Source of the DNA: JAAZMI01 sp050948785
GTDB taxonomy: Bacteria > Bacillota > Dethiobacteria > DTU022 > UBA8154
Direction of reading: 5' to 3'
DNA: 64,000 nucleotides
Assembly (NCBI GenBank): GCA_050948785.1
Contig: JBMNEM010000002.1
Coordinates: 186,001 to 250,000, forward strand
This document shows, piece after piece, positions 1 to 9,156 of the stretch. A model generated the notes under the pieces. The model was not told where the DNA came from. It did not search any database and saw only the letters and a list, made by a program, of their open reading frames with translations. Made by a program: the position numbers and the translations under genes. Every line of letters begins with the position of its first letter. The stretch's first letter is position 1.

Positions 1-175
1 TTATCCCCAGGGCCAGAGAACTTTTCCCGCACCCTGATTCGCCGATAATCCCCAGGCACTCATGTTTCCCCAGCTGCACGGAAACGCCGTCAACAGCCTT
101 TACCGGAGGGTGAACATGATCATACGTTATAGATAAATTTTTTACTTCCAGCAAAAACTTGCTCTCAGCAGTCAA
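1..175 (-). CDS. Oligopeptide/nickel-type ABC transporter ATP-binding protein, N-terminal part
   Basis: This gene runs off the left edge, so only about 58 codons are visible. The protein starts at a TTG codon that sits about 7 bases after an AAGGGGG ribosome site. The visible part has a short beta-strand opening, then IIGESGCGKSS, the Walker A loop typical of DppD/OppD ATPases. It lies 25 bases after the permease gene on the same strand and completes the set binding protein, permease B, permease C, ATPase. It should hydrolyse ATP at the inner face of the membrane to drive substrate import. The substrate is not visible from this fragment; peptides or nickel are both compatible with the family. 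Confidence 0.85.
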   Translation of the reverse strand, partial: MTAESKFLLEVKNLSITYDHVHPPVKAVDGVSVQLGKHECLGIIGESGCGKSSLALGI

Positions 176-200
176 AACAATTCCCCCTTAAAGGAAGGTG

Positions 201-1064
201 TCAACTTCTAAGACGCGGGTTAACTATTCTTTCCAATTCACGACTGATAAAAGCCAGGGAAAGAACGATCAAAGTTAACGCCAACCATGGATATAACAGC
301 CACCATTTCCAGAATTCCGTGAAATATATTCCCCGAAAACTGGTGGCATGATTGATGATTAAACCCCAGCTTTTGGATGTGGGGTCCCCCAACCCCAAAA
401 AGGAAAGCCCGGCTTCGGAAACAATGGCCCTCCCTGTCAGCCTGATCATATTTACAGCCATCAAAGGGAAAACTGCCGGGAAAAAATGCTTCCACATCAG
501 ATACCAGGCCCCAGCGCCGTATGTCTCCGCCGATTTGATATAACTATGTTCCTTGAGCATCAAGATCTGGGAACGAACAATTCTGGCGGGGAAAACCCAG
601 GAAAACAAGGCCAGCACAATAATAATATTCAGGACACTGGGGCCCAGAAAGGCGGCCAGCACAATCATCAGCGGAAAGTCCGGCAGGACAATCATGATAT
701 CAATCATCCTCATGATCACCTTATCAATCCACCCGCCCAGGTATCCGGCGATAATACCGATAAGGCCGCCACCCAAAGCTGCCAAAAATGCTGTACCGAA
801 ACCCACGATCAGGCTGATCCTGGCTCCGTGGCAAATTTGAGCCCAAAGATCAATACCCAGATCGTCAGTACCCAACAGGTGGTCTTTCCCCGGCGGGGAC
901 AAAGCAGGACCCGAAGAAGATTTATGAGAATGCATGGAGACATTGGGAGCAAATAAGGCCGCCAAAAAGATAAGCAAAATTACAATAAGGCTTACTTTTC
1001 CCAGCAGAGAAAACTCCCTGACCTTTTTTAATAATTTCAGCAGTAATTCATGTATTCCAGCCAC
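201..1064 (-). CDS. ABC transporter permease, DppC/NikC type
   Basis: Inner-membrane permease of the dipeptide/oligopeptide/nickel importer family. After a first membrane segment (about residues 20-40) there is a GTDDLGIDLWAQICHGAR stretch characteristic of DppC/OppC, followed by a BPD-transport domain with the EAA-like loop (AETYGAGAWYLMWKHFFP) that contacts the ATPase. Length (about 287 residues) fits the family. A TTG at 1070 overlaps the stop of the upstream permease but leaves no room for the ribosome site. GTG at 1064 sits 6 bases after GGGAGG and is preferred. Overlap with dppB indicates translational coupling. Confidence 0.9.
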   Translation of the reverse strand: MAGIHELLLKLLKKVREFSLLGKVSLIVILLIFLAALFAPNVSMHSHKSSSGPALSPPGKDHLLGTDDLGIDLWAQICHGARISLIVGFGTAFLAALGGGLIGIIAGYLGGWIDKVIMRMIDIMIVLPDFPLMIVLAAFLGPSVLNIIIVLALFSWVFPARIVRSQILMLKEHSYIKSAETYGAGAWYLMWKHFFPAVFPLMAVNMIRLTGRAIVSEAGLSFLGLGDPTSKSWGLIINHATSFRGIYFTEFWKWWLLYPWLALTLIVLSLAFISRELERIVNPRLRS

Positions 1065-1066
1065 AA

Positions 1067-2083
1067 TCAACCTCCCTGAGCCTTACTGTAATTAACCCGG
1101 GGATCAAGCTTCCCGTAAACTAAATCAGCAAAAAAATTTGCCAATAATACGAGCAACGTTACTACCAGAAAAATCCCCTGTATGAGGTGATAATCATGGC
1201 GCCTTACCGCTTCCCTCATTAAAAGCCCCAGGCCCGGATAGGCAAAAACATTTTCTACCAATATCGCGCCGCCGATCAGGGTACCCAGACTTAAGAACAC
1301 ACGGGTTACTATGGGAAGCAGGGCATTCCTCAAGGCATGACGAAAAATAACACGCTTGGGAGGAAGTCCTTTGGCCCAGGCAGTACGCAGGTAATCCTTT
1401 TTCAATACGGTTGTCATACTGTTTCTGGAAAGCAGATACATACCGCCCATCCGGGAAATAGTCAGGACCAAAACGGGCAGACAGGCATGATGTAATACAT
1501 CCAGAATCTTTTCCCACCAGCCTTTATAATTGGCAAAATGCGTTACAGCTCCTGCCAGAGGAAATAATCCCAACCCCGCTGCAAATACAAACAGTATAAT
1601 CAGGCCCAGGAGAAAAACCGGAATCTCTGCCGAAACAATAAATTGGAAAAACAAGAATTTGTCCGGCCATTTATCCCGATACCAAGCGGATATACAGCCC
1701 AGGATAGAACCAATAATGGTACTTAATATTAATGACGAAGTTACCATAAACGCTGTCCATCCCAACCGGCGCAGGATAATCCGGCTTACCGGCTCCTTGT
1801 AATACAAGCTGTATCCCAAATTACCCCGGATTAATTCCCCCAGGTAGGACACATACTGTTCACCAATAGATTTATCCAGGCCGTAATAGTCGAAAAAGAA
1901 CTCACGCTGCTCCGCGGTCAAAACAATTTCCTCATCATCAGCGCTTTGTGAGGAAATCACCAGGAACGGATCGCCCGGTATGACCCGGGGTAAAAGAAAG
2001 TTTAAGGAGATCACGATCAAAATTGTTAACCCATATTCCAGAAACCTCAAGCGGGTCGTCTGCCTCACTTCATTCTCCCCCAT
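1067..2083 (-). CDS. ABC transporter permease, DppB/NikB type
   Basis: Second permease of the importer, 338 residues, with about six membrane segments. The N-terminal GDPF motif after the first segment and the C-terminal loop (WAKGLPPKRVIFRHALRNA) are typical of DppB/OppB/NikB. It starts 4 bases after the binding-protein stop; a GTG five codons in (about 2068) has a better spaced GGGGGAG ribosome site and could be the real start. It would pair with the adjacent DppC-like protein to form the channel. Confidence 0.9.
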   Translation of the reverse strand: MGENEVRQTTRLRFLEYGLTILIVISLNFLLPRVIPGDPFLVISSQSADDEEIVLTAEQREFFFDYYGLDKSIGEQYVSYLGELIRGNLGYSLYYKEPVSRIILRRLGWTAFMVTSSLILSTIIGSILGCISAWYRDKWPDKFLFFQFIVSAEIPVFLLGLIILFVFAAGLGLFPLAGAVTHFANYKGWWEKILDVLHHACLPVLVLTISRMGGMYLLSRNSMTTVLKKDYLRTAWAKGLPPKRVIFRHALRNALLPIVTRVFLSLGTLIGGAILVENVFAYPGLGLLMREAVRRHDYHLIQGIFLVVTLLVLLANFFADLVYGKLDPRVNYSKAQGG

Positions 2084-2087
2084 TTAG

Positions 2088-3695
2088 TCAGTCCACAAAG
2101 TTTGACCGGCTGTCGCTGTGATAGGTGTCCTCACTCCAACCGTCGTACACCGCCGGCCGGTGTACCGAAATGGAGTTTGTATAGTAAAGAGTAAGTTTGG
2201 GAAGATCCTCAGCTAAAATCTGCTGCAGCTCGGCCATCAGTTCCCGGCGTTTTTCAGGATCGATTTCCTTATCCTGAGCAGAATACAACCTGTCTACCTC
2301 CGGGTTATGATAACCGATAATATTTCCTGTGGTAGACGTTGCCCTGGCCTTTTTCTTGCCGCTGGTAACCTCTTCAATGTCTTCACCGCCGCCACTGCCG
2401 TTGATACAAAGTTCAAAATCCCCTTCCTTGAAGCGGGCATCCCTGGTCATGGTATCGGTAACCTGGACATTGGCCTCTATACCTGCTCGGGCAAGATGCA
2501 TCTGCACCAGTTCTGCCAAGCGGGCACTGGTAGCCAGCAGCTGAAATTTCAGCTTCTCCCCGCGGCTGTTTTCGCGTACCCCATCGCCGTCGGTATCTTT
2601 GTAGCCCAGGCTATCCAAAAGTTCTTCTGCTTTCTGCATGTTATAATTATATTGAGGCACATTGGGGTTATAAAGTTCGTTACTGATGGGATGCAGCACG
2701 CCCGGGTTCCCCGGCACCGCTTTACCACGCTCCACCAGATCCACCAGCTCCTGGCGATCAATAGCATAAGCCATGGCCTGGCGTAAAACTTTATCTGCCA
2801 ACTCCGGCCGCTTATTCATATTGAAATAAAGCCGGTTGGCCCAGGAGGTTACATATTGCATGACCCGGTACTCCGGATCATTTTCATACCGGGACAAAAT
2901 ATCGGGGGTAACTCCAACGCGGTCAACCTCTCCCTGCTCAAAAGCCAGGATAGCCTCACTCACCGGCACAAACTGGATCTCCCTGACTCTCGGCTTGCTC
3001 CCCCAGTAATTTTCATTAACCTCAAAACCATAGATGCCGTGCTCCTTGCTAAAATCGGTTAACTTGTAAGGCCCTGTCCCCACTGCCGCCTCAGAGGTAG
3101 TAAGATTATAGGGATCGGTGACCCCTTCCCAGATATGTTTCGGAACGATCGTAAAGCTCCGCATCTTGTCCAAAAAAAAGGGTTCCGGCTCGTTGAGCTC
3201 CATAACAACCGTCTGTTCATCTACAGCTTCCACCTTTTTTACGGCAGAAAAATCGGCAGTATTCACCGGGGGATACTGCTGCTGGTATTCATAGCTGAAA
3301 ACTACATCCTCTGCTGTGAGGGGCTGGCCATCGTGCCACTTTGCCTCGGACTGAAGCTTAAAGGTATAAGTCAAACCATCCTCGCTGATCTCCCAATCAC
3401 TGGCCAGCATGGGTGCATTGTTTCCCTCGCCGTCACTGGTCAGCAGGGTATCAAAAATCAGCCGCATCTTACGGGATCCGGGACCCCTGGGATAATGGGC
3501 ATAAGGAGTCGGGTAGCCCCAATCTCCACCGCCCAATCTGATTATATCTACCTGTTCTTCTGCCTGTCCCTCTACATCTTTCTCTACATCGGGCTCTGGT
3601 TCACCTGTTGCCTGGTCAGTCCCGCAACCAAATAAAAGAAGGCTTGTAAAAATTGCCAGCGTCAAAAAGATAAACAAGTAGCGTTTCCTGAACAT
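2088..3695 (-). CDS. ABC transporter substrate-binding lipoprotein, SBP family 5
   Basis: Extracytoplasmic binding protein of about 535 residues and first gene of the importer operon. The start chosen is the ATG preceded by GAGGGAGGT. An upstream in-frame extension lacks a ribosome site and would spoil the signal peptide. The N-terminus is a lipoprotein signal (FLTLAIFTSLLLFGCG) with the lipobox cysteine about residue 24, followed by an acidic linker. Motifs such as WHDGQPLTAEDVVFSYEY and AVGTGPYKLTDF are standard for the DppA/OppA/NikA family. The ligand cannot be read from sequence. Nearby CooT and CooC-like genes make nickel one possibility, but oligopeptides are equally compatible. Confidence 0.9.
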   Translation of the reverse strand: MFRKRYLFIFLTLAIFTSLLLFGCGTDQATGEPEPDVEKDVEGQAEEQVDIIRLGGGDWGYPTPYAHYPRGPGSRKMRLIFDTLLTSDGEGNNAPMLASDWEISEDGLTYTFKLQSEAKWHDGQPLTAEDVVFSYEYQQQYPPVNTADFSAVKKVEAVDEQTVVMELNEPEPFFLDKMRSFTIVPKHIWEGVTDPYNLTTSEAAVGTGPYKLTDFSKEHGIYGFEVNENYWGSKPRVREIQFVPVSEAILAFEQGEVDRVGVTPDILSRYENDPEYRVMQYVTSWANRLYFNMNKRPELADKVLRQAMAYAIDRQELVDLVERGKAVPGNPGVLHPISNELYNPNVPQYNYNMQKAEELLDSLGYKDTDGDGVRENSRGEKLKFQLLATSARLAELVQMHLARAGIEANVQVTDTMTRDARFKEGDFELCINGSGGGEDIEEVTSGKKKARATSTTGNIIGYHNPEVDRLYSAQDKEIDPEKRRELMAELQQILAEDLPKLTLYYTNSISVHRPAVYDGWSEDTYHSDSRSNFVD

Positions 3696-3828
3696 CAAGT
3701 TACCTCCCTCTTTAATTTTAATAATTTTTAATAACTTGATTCCATGGCATAAAGTTGATTTCTTTACTCCCCACTTTAACCTGGTGATGATTAAACGAAA
3801 GCTTTTTTGCCGTGAAAGCAAACTTAAA

Positions 3829-4704
3829 TTACAGTTTAATCAATACCTGCCCCATTCTGCTCCAGTATTCCTGGCGAAATATACCGTTTTCCATCCTTTC
3901 ATGCACAAATGCCCTGATTTGTTCATCAGGAGGAAGCTCTTCAAGGCCATAATGTTTTAATTCTTCTTTTAAAGCAGACACGGCTTCTTCCGGTTCACTT
4001 TCCAGTTCCCGGCTTTCTTCCCATATCTCAACACTCATTGAAAAACCCTTGGTATAAAGAAGATTTAAATAATAAATCATACCAACAGGCCGGGAGGGAA
4101 TTGTTTCCCCATATAAGGCCTGCCAGAGTTCTGACAGGGCATTGCTATGCCTCCTCCTGGCAAAACCACTGATAAAACAGTATTTTTTTGCACAACTCAA
4201 GGCCTTATCTATTGTCTCCCAGTTGTTGACTCCGGGAGTCATGGAAGCAAAGACCAGGTCAAATTGTTGTTTGAGATTATGTTTTTCCAGATCAACTTCT
4301 TGCCAGGTATCCTGAATTACCCTGATGTTGTCAATATTGTTTAATTCAATCTGCTCTTTTAGAAAAGCAACCATGGCCCCGGCCGGTTCAAGGGCCACTA
4401 CCTCCTTAACCCGCCCGGCAAAACCCAGTGCAAAGACGCCGGGGCCCGCCCCGATATCCAGAACCCTGAGACCATCAAAGTTAACTCCCTGCTTTTCCAG
4501 CCATGTAAAAACCCTTTCCACCCTTTTTTTGCCTCTCTCACCTCCAACATTTTTACTAAATCTTTCTGCTCTTTTATTCCAGAGTTCTACAGATTCCTTT
4601 AAGCTTTTTCTTTTACGGCGGAAAAAGGCCTCCTCCCTGGCTTTTTCCCATTCATTTTCCCAAAATTCAGGTGTCTCAATTTGCATATTAATTTGAGCCT
4701 TCAT
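3829..4704 (-). CDS. Class I SAM-dependent methyltransferase
   Basis: A 291-residue protein with a Rossmann-type methyltransferase core: motif I is VLDIGAGPGVFALGFAG (about residues 82-98), followed by the acidic strand end VVALEPAGAM and a later FDLVFASMTPGV segment. An N-terminal helical region of about 70 residues and a C-terminal extension surround the core. The substrate is unknown. It sits 133 bases upstream of the binding-protein gene on the same strand, so it may share a transcript with the importer. In other genomes small methyltransferases often accompany nickel or metallophore transporters; here that link is inference only. Confidence 0.8.
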   Translation of the reverse strand: MKAQINMQIETPEFWENEWEKAREEAFFRRKRKSLKESVELWNKRAERFSKNVGGERGKKRVERVFTWLEKQGVNFDGLRVLDIGAGPGVFALGFAGRVKEVVALEPAGAMVAFLKEQIELNNIDNIRVIQDTWQEVDLEKHNLKQQFDLVFASMTPGVNNWETIDKALSCAKKYCFISGFARRRHSNALSELWQALYGETIPSRPVGMIYYLNLLYTKGFSMSVEIWEESRELESEPEEAVSALKEELKHYGLEELPPDEQIRAFVHERMENGIFRQEYWSRMGQVLIKL

Positions 4705-5065
4705 AATATTTTTCTACCTCCCCTTGAAAAAAGCTGGATAAAAGCAGATCCAGGATGCTCTAATTATCTGTTCAAATCAAACTCTTAAATGAGATTATAA
4801 ACTACACAAGTATTACCGATTTAAATTCCGTACCACCATTAAGCCAAAAAAAATTCCTCATCCGAGACAGAGGAACAAGACAGGGGAGACAGGGGGACGC
4901 TTCTCTCGTCTCGGTAGCGTCAGGTAAAGAACGGAACGTAAGGGAAGCTTTACTGAACTTAAAGGTCCAGGTCTATTTGCATTAAATTAAGTTAAGTTAA
5001 ATTTAATCGTGATCCATTTACTCTTATGATCACCTCTTCCAGCTTCTACCGTAAAGGCTCTATCG
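4705..5065. other. Intergenic region with a palindromic GAGAC/GTCTC element
   Basis: No credible gene seen. An imperfect inverted repeat spans about 4862-4914: CCGAGAC at the left and GTCTCGG at the right, enclosing two short GACAGGGG-type direct repeats. Similar GACAGGGGGAC words occur at about 6597-6625. Around 4980-5010 there is an AT-rich tandem TTAAG tract. Confidence 0.5.
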
Positions 5066-5191
5066 TTACGCGTCCACCACAAGAACCTTGCCCCGTTCTC
5101 CCATATACGAGCCAACATTGTCTGTAACCAGAGTACTCTTAGTGCTACTTCCGCGTCAACAAATAAGTACCTTGGGCATTCTGAGGGGCAT
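5066..5191 (-). pseudogene. Remnant of a CooC/MinD-like P-loop ATPase gene
   Basis: A good ribosome site (AAAGGAGG, about 5202-5208) leads to ATG. Reading one frame gives MPLRMPKVLIC, a TGA stop, RGSSTKSTLVTDNVGSYMG, then ERGKVLVVDA and a second stop. This matches the N-terminus of CooC-like ATPases, whose pattern is roughly C-G-R-G-G-S-G-K-S-T-L-V then V-L-V-V-D-A-D. The P-loop glycine codon GGA has become TGA and the GSGKS core is corrupted. Only about 40 codons remain. It lies about 850 bases from a CooT-type nickel protein gene. Family assignment rests on pattern recognition of a short stretch. Confidence 0.45.
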
Positions 5192-5307
5192 TCTGAGCAA
5201 TCCTCCTTTTATTTTCGGTGTTACTTTCACTTGATTAGTGTTACTAGAATTCTACATAATACCCCAATATCCTGCCTGATTTTAACTATATTTTAAAGTG
5301 TAACGAT

Positions 5308-5727
5308 TTAATTTTTAAGCACAATAATACCCAACACAATCAGCAGTGTTCCTACAAGCTTTCCCGGAGTGAATTTTTCGCCTAGCAGCAAAAAGGCAAG
5401 CAAAACAGTGACCACAGGGAAAGCGGCGATTACCGGGCTGACCAGGGAGACCTCTCCCCATTTCAAGGCATAATAATATGCCAGATGCCCCAGTAGGGCA
5501 GCACAGATACCCTCAAGTCCGATAAACAGCCAGCTGCGCGGGGCCACCCCCGCCAGGCACGGTGCCTGCCCGCTTACCAGCAACCAGACCAGCAGGATGG
5601 CGGTAATGATGCTGCTCCTGATGAAAAGAGCGAGCCCCGGCGCCACCTCTACCAGTCCGATCTTCCCAAAAATCGGGGCAATCCCCCAGAAAATCAACCC
5701 GATCAAAGCAAAGACATAGGCGTTCAT
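5308..5727 (-). CDS. Half-size EamA/DMT-family transporter
   Basis: A 139-residue integral membrane protein with about five hydrophobic segments, equal to a single EamA domain. The C-terminal block (SPVIAAFPVVTVLLAFLLLGE, then KLVGTLLIVLGIIVL) is the usual EamA ending. Full DMT exporters carry two such domains, so this one probably works as a dimer. ATG at 5727 is preferred over GTG at 5733 because AGGAGGGAG is about 8 bases upstream of it. The substrate is unknown. It stands alone. Confidence 0.85.
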   Translation of the reverse strand: MNAYVFALIGLIFWGIAPIFGKIGLVEVAPGLALFIRSSIITAILLVWLLVSGQAPCLAGVAPRSWLFIGLEGICAALLGHLAYYYALKWGEVSLVSPVIAAFPVVTVLLAFLLLGEKFTPGKLVGTLLIVLGIIVLKN

Positions 5728-6019
5728 GGACACTGCTCCCTCCTGGCATTTCTTTTCTTAATGCACCGATTTTATCATAACAGCACCCCAGAATTCCTAC
5801 AGAATCATTTCATGCCGGATGCGGCTTCCCATGATTACAGACTGATTGGGGTAAAGAGTAGAAGCGCCGGTTACCCAGGGAGAACAAGGATAATCTCCGC
5901 CGCTTCTTTTATTTGCAACAAATCTCCGGCCTCTGCAACAGCGCGTCCATCCCCGGCATGTGCTGCCGGTGCCGCAAGCTGGCATGTCAGGCCGTTTTAT
6001 GTATTCAGAAAATCATTAT

Positions 6020-6211
6020 TTATTCAATAATCATCGAATCATTACTTTCGTCCCAGCTTACACCCTTTGTGATTTTAAACTCTTGTGGTTCTTTAAGCAT
6101 TGGATAGATAGTAAGCTTCCCTGTGTCCAGATCCAGTGAATACTTTGATACGTTCTCAGCCATTTTGTTTTCTTCTTTAATACTGCCTTTGTAAACAGTA
6201 ATCATACACAT
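6020..6211 (-). CDS. CooT-family nickel-binding protein
   Basis: A 63-residue cytoplasmic protein starting MCMITVYKG, preceded by AAGGAGATGA. The second-position cysteine, followed by a small beta-rich body with a DLDTGKLTIY strand pair and a WDESNDSMIIE end, fits the CooT family, whose founding member binds nickel for CO dehydrogenase maturation in Rhodospirillum rubrum. Length equals the family norm. The closest neighbours are a decayed CooC-like gene and a peptide/nickel-type importer, which is consistent with nickel supply to a CO dehydrogenase or related enzyme elsewhere. The metal is inferred from the family. Confidence 0.75.
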   Translation of the reverse strand: MCMITVYKGSIKEENKMAENVSKYSLDLDTGKLTIYPMLKEPQEFKITKGVSWDESNDSMIIE

Positions 6212-6748
6212 TGAAAAATCATCTCCTTAAAATTATAGTTAACTTGCCTGTGTTCCCGCATTCATCAGGGTTATGTATATCTTATCACAGCAACAAAATA
6301 TAATTCTGGCCACGTACACGTACTTGAATATTTCATCTTCAGAAACTTTTACTCCGCACTTTTCTCAAAGCACATAACACACACCCATATCCCATCTTGT
6401 TGCATGCTTTTGGCATATTATAGAGTGTAGGCGTCCAATCACTTGGGAATTTTCATTTCTTTTACTGATGCAGGAAATAGAATTCAAATATTTATGCATA
6501 CACCTCCTTTGCGGAGTAACATATTTTTTTATTTCATAATACCCTTAACCCCATTTTAAAAATTTTAATTAAGATTGTCAAATTTTTTGTGATAAAGACA
6601 GGAGGAAAAGTCCCCCTGTCCCGATTCATGACCCTCAAGGATGACACACCATAGAAATCTTCAATTACAAACAAGTTTTATGGAAAATAAACGGCTGAAA
6701 AGACAATCACCTGGCCATATTTCTGTAGAAAGAAATGATGCTCTCTTT
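6212..6748. other. Intergenic region, AT-rich, with a hairpin and one possible micro-ORF
   Basis: No recognisable gene. On the minus strand AAAGGAGGTG (about 6502-6510) precedes an ATG at 6499 that opens 44 codons ending at 6365; spacing is short and the product (starting MHKYLNSISCIS) resembles nothing I know. At about 6597-6622 a stem GACAGGAGG/CCCCCTGTC lies near the 3' side of the CooT gene's upstream region and downstream of nothing obvious. Confidence 0.35.
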
Positions 6749-7477
6749 CTACGGTTCGAGCAAACCGTACTTGATCTTGATGCGATCAAGCTTTTCGATC
6801 ATGGGGCGGGATAAAACGAACAGAAAAAAAACCGTCGCCGCAGCATGAACCACATTGAACCAGAAACCGGAGATGTAGATTGCCAGAAGGGCGGGCCAGG
6901 AAAACTGCGGCGTAAACATCAAAAGGGAGCTGAGGTCGATTATTCCGCCGTAGATGAAAAAGGTGGAAAGGCCGCCGTATAGGCAAAGCGGCAGCCGCTC
7001 CTTTTTCAAAAAGCCTTTTTTAAAGAGAATGCCCGCGATAAATCCGATGATACCGAAACAGAACATCTGCCACGGCGTCCACGGCCCCTGGCCGAAGAAA
7101 AAATTGGAGACGAAACCTGCAACCGCGCCGACCAGAAAACCCGCTTCCGCACCGCAGCATACGCCCGCGATGATCACGATGGCCACCACCGGCTTGAACT
7201 GCGGCAGCATGAAAAACGCTGCCCGCCCCGCCACGGCAATCGCCGCCAGCACCGCCACAACAAGCAGCTCGCGCGCCCGGGGCCGCCGTTTTTCAAATAC
7301 CAGCACAAAGGGAAGCATGCTGTAGAGTATGATTAATAGGCTGATGAAATAGTACTTCCGATCACCGAGGCAAAACACGCCAAATAATATCGTTGCGGGG
7401 ATAACCAGCACCAGCAGCGCCGCCGCAACAAGATTGCGCTTGCTCCGGCGCCTGCCGGTCAGAGATTGTTCCTGCAT
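6749..7477 (-). CDS. ECF transporter S component, predicted cobalamin-specific
   Basis: A 242-residue membrane protein with about seven hydrophobic segments. The region GAEAGFLVGAVAGFVSNFFFGQGPWTPWQMF is the signature of ECF substrate-binding subunits. It overlaps the ATPase gene by 19 bases and is the last gene of the array barrel-DUF4430-T-A-S. The upstream leader carries a cobalamin riboswitch, so the predicted ligand is vitamin B12 or a corrinoid precursor. It resembles the CbrT-like class of S components rather than BtuM. Ligand is inferred from regulation and neighbours, not from a binding motif. Confidence 0.8.
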   Translation of the reverse strand: MQEQSLTGRRRSKRNLVAAALLVLVIPATILFGVFCLGDRKYYFISLLIILYSMLPFVLVFEKRRPRARELLVVAVLAAIAVAGRAAFFMLPQFKPVVAIVIIAGVCCGAEAGFLVGAVAGFVSNFFFGQGPWTPWQMFCFGIIGFIAGILFKKGFLKKERLPLCLYGGLSTFFIYGGIIDLSSLLMFTPQFSWPALLAIYISGFWFNVVHAAATVFFLFVLSRPMIEKLDRIKIKYGLLEP

Positions 7478-9156
7478 GCTTCAATCACATCCTCTATGGT
7501 CACGGCGGCGGGAAAGATATGGCGTGCCATGCGGTTGGCCGCCGTGGTATAAAAACTGTTCCCGGAAAAAAAGGCGCGCGGCGTGTTTTGCGTAATAATC
7601 CCTCCGTCGAAAAAAAGGGCACAGACATCGGCGTAGCACGCGCAAAACTCAATATCGTGGGACACCATGACCACGGTCACACCCCGGGCAGTCAATTTTT
7701 CCAGTATACCCGCGAGCTTGATCTTGAAATGGCCGTCCAGCCCCTTGGTCGGCTCATCGAGCAGCAGGATTTGCGGCTCCCGCAGCAGCACCTTGGCCAG
7801 GGCGGCACGCTGCTGCTCCCCGCCGCTCAAATCATACGGGTGCATTTTTAGCAGCCCGTCAAGCTCAGTCAGCGCACAAACATCCTGCACCTTTTGCCTT
7901 TTTTCCTCTTGGGAAAGCCGTGTGCCCGCCAATATCTCGTATAAATCAAGCTCCACCGTTTTTTTAACAAAGAGGAGCTGCGGATTCTGGGGCAGCATGG
8001 CGATCCTGTTTAACACCTGTTCCCGCGCATTCGCCGCGCTTGCTTTTAAAATATCCTGGCCGAGGATACGCACCCGCCCGCGGTAAGGCCTCAGGATACC
8101 GCCGATAATGGAAAGGGCGGTGGTTTTTCCGGTTCCGTTGCCGCCGACAATGCCGTAAAATTGTCCCGCAGCCACTTCCAGCGACAAATCCTTCACCGCG
8201 TCGGGCAGGTCCCGGTCATATTTGAACCAGATCTCCTGCAACTGGATGTCGGGCGGCCGCTTGGTGTTTGGCCGCGGAGCAGGCTCCTGGCAGCACTGAG
8301 CAGCGGGCGCTTCGTGGGCCCTTGCGTTGATAGGCAAAGCGTTGAGCCATTGACGCCCGTCCTGCACGGTAATCGGGCAGGGCAGATCACTATTCACGCC
8401 TGCATAGATCTGGACAGGCGAGGGCATGGCGAGAAACAGATCATGTCTCATCTCCTTTAATCGCTCCCCAGCCCGCCGGGGCGTATCATCAATGATGATC
8501 TCACCCTCGTCCATTACCACCACACGGTCGGACATGGGCAGGACTTCCTCCAGCCGGTGCTCGGTCATGATGATCGTCGTGCCCAGTTCACGGTTGATCT
8601 TTTTGACTGTTCCCAGAAAATCCGCCGCGGCGATGGGGTCGAGCTGGCCTGTCGGCTCGTCGAGCACCAGGACGGAGGGTTGCATGGCCATGATGGACGC
8701 CAGGTTTAAGAGCTGTTTCTGCCCGCCGGAGAGCTCCGCAACATTCTTTCTAAACCAGGTCTGGATGCCGAAAAAACTAGCCATTTCAGCCACGCGCAAG
8801 CGGATGGTTTTATTGTCCATCCCTAAGGATTCAAGCCCAAAGGCCAGCTCATGCCACACCTTATCGGTAACAATCTGATTGTCCGGATTTTGCAGAACAA
8901 AGCCTATACTCGCGGCCTGCGTGCGCCGGTCGCTTTCGGCCAGTGGCCTGCCCTGAAAAAATATCTCACCCTGAGTTTTCCCATGGGGTGTCAGCACTGT
9001 TTTGAGATGACGCAAAAGTGTGCTCTTACCACTGCCCGACTTCCCGCAGACGGTGATAAATTCGCCCTGCTTCACAGTAAGATTGATCTTCTTGAGCGCC
9101 GGCTTTTCCCGCAGCGGATAGGTAAAGCTTAAAGCCCTGATCTGATATGCTTCCAT
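7459..9156 (-). CDS. ECF transporter energising ATPase with two fused ABC domains (A1-A2)
   Basis: A single polypeptide of about 565 residues holding both ECF ATPases. Domain 1 has Walker A GKSGSGKST (about residues 38-46), LSGGQKQ and VLVLDEPTGQLD. Domain 2 has GGNGTGKTT, LSGGEQQR and ILLLDEPTKGLD. A linker of about 60 residues rich in Pro/Ala separates them. An ATG at 9156 with GGAGGAG just upstream is chosen over the longer in-frame GTG/ATG extension. It overlaps the end of the T-component gene by 28 bases, implying coupled translation. It powers the T and S subunits encoded on either side. Confidence 0.93.
   Translation of the reverse strand: MEAYQIRALSFTYPLREKPALKKINLTVKQGEFITVCGKSGSGKSTLLRHLKTVLTPHGKTQGEIFFQGRPLAESDRRTQAASIGFVLQNPDNQIVTDKVWHELAFGLESLGMDNKTIRLRVAEMASFFGIQTWFRKNVAELSGGQKQLLNLASIMAMQPSVLVLDEPTGQLDPIAAADFLGTVKKINRELGTTIIMTEHRLEEVLPMSDRVVVMDEGEIIIDDTPRRAGERLKEMRHDLFLAMPSPVQIYAGVNSDLPCPITVQDGRQWLNALPINARAHEAPAAQCCQEPAPRPNTKRPPDIQLQEIWFKYDRDLPDAVKDLSLEVAAGQFYGIVGGNGTGKTTALSIIGGILRPYRGRVRILGQDILKASAANAREQVLNRIAMLPQNPQLLFVKKTVELDLYEILAGTRLSQEEKRQKVQDVCALTELDGLLKMHPYDLSGGEQQRAALAKVLLREPQILLLDEPTKGLDGHFKIKLAGILEKLTARGVTVVMVSHDIEFCACYADVCALFFDGGIITQNTPRAFFSGNSFYTTAANRMARHIFPAAVTIEDVIEACRNNL

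Noticed and set aside
5066..5191. In-frame TGA in the CooC-like remnant as a selenocysteine codon
   Set aside because: It falls on a P-loop glycine, other P-loop residues are also damaged, a second stop follows within 35 codons and no selenocysteine insertion hairpin was recognised.
5761..6019. Cysteine-rich or alanine-rich frames on both strands between the EamA and CooT genes
   Set aside because: None has a start with a ribosome site or a recognisable family. One 38-codon minus-strand frame (AAPAAHAGDGRAVAEAGDLL) looks biased but has no context; it may be an old fragment.
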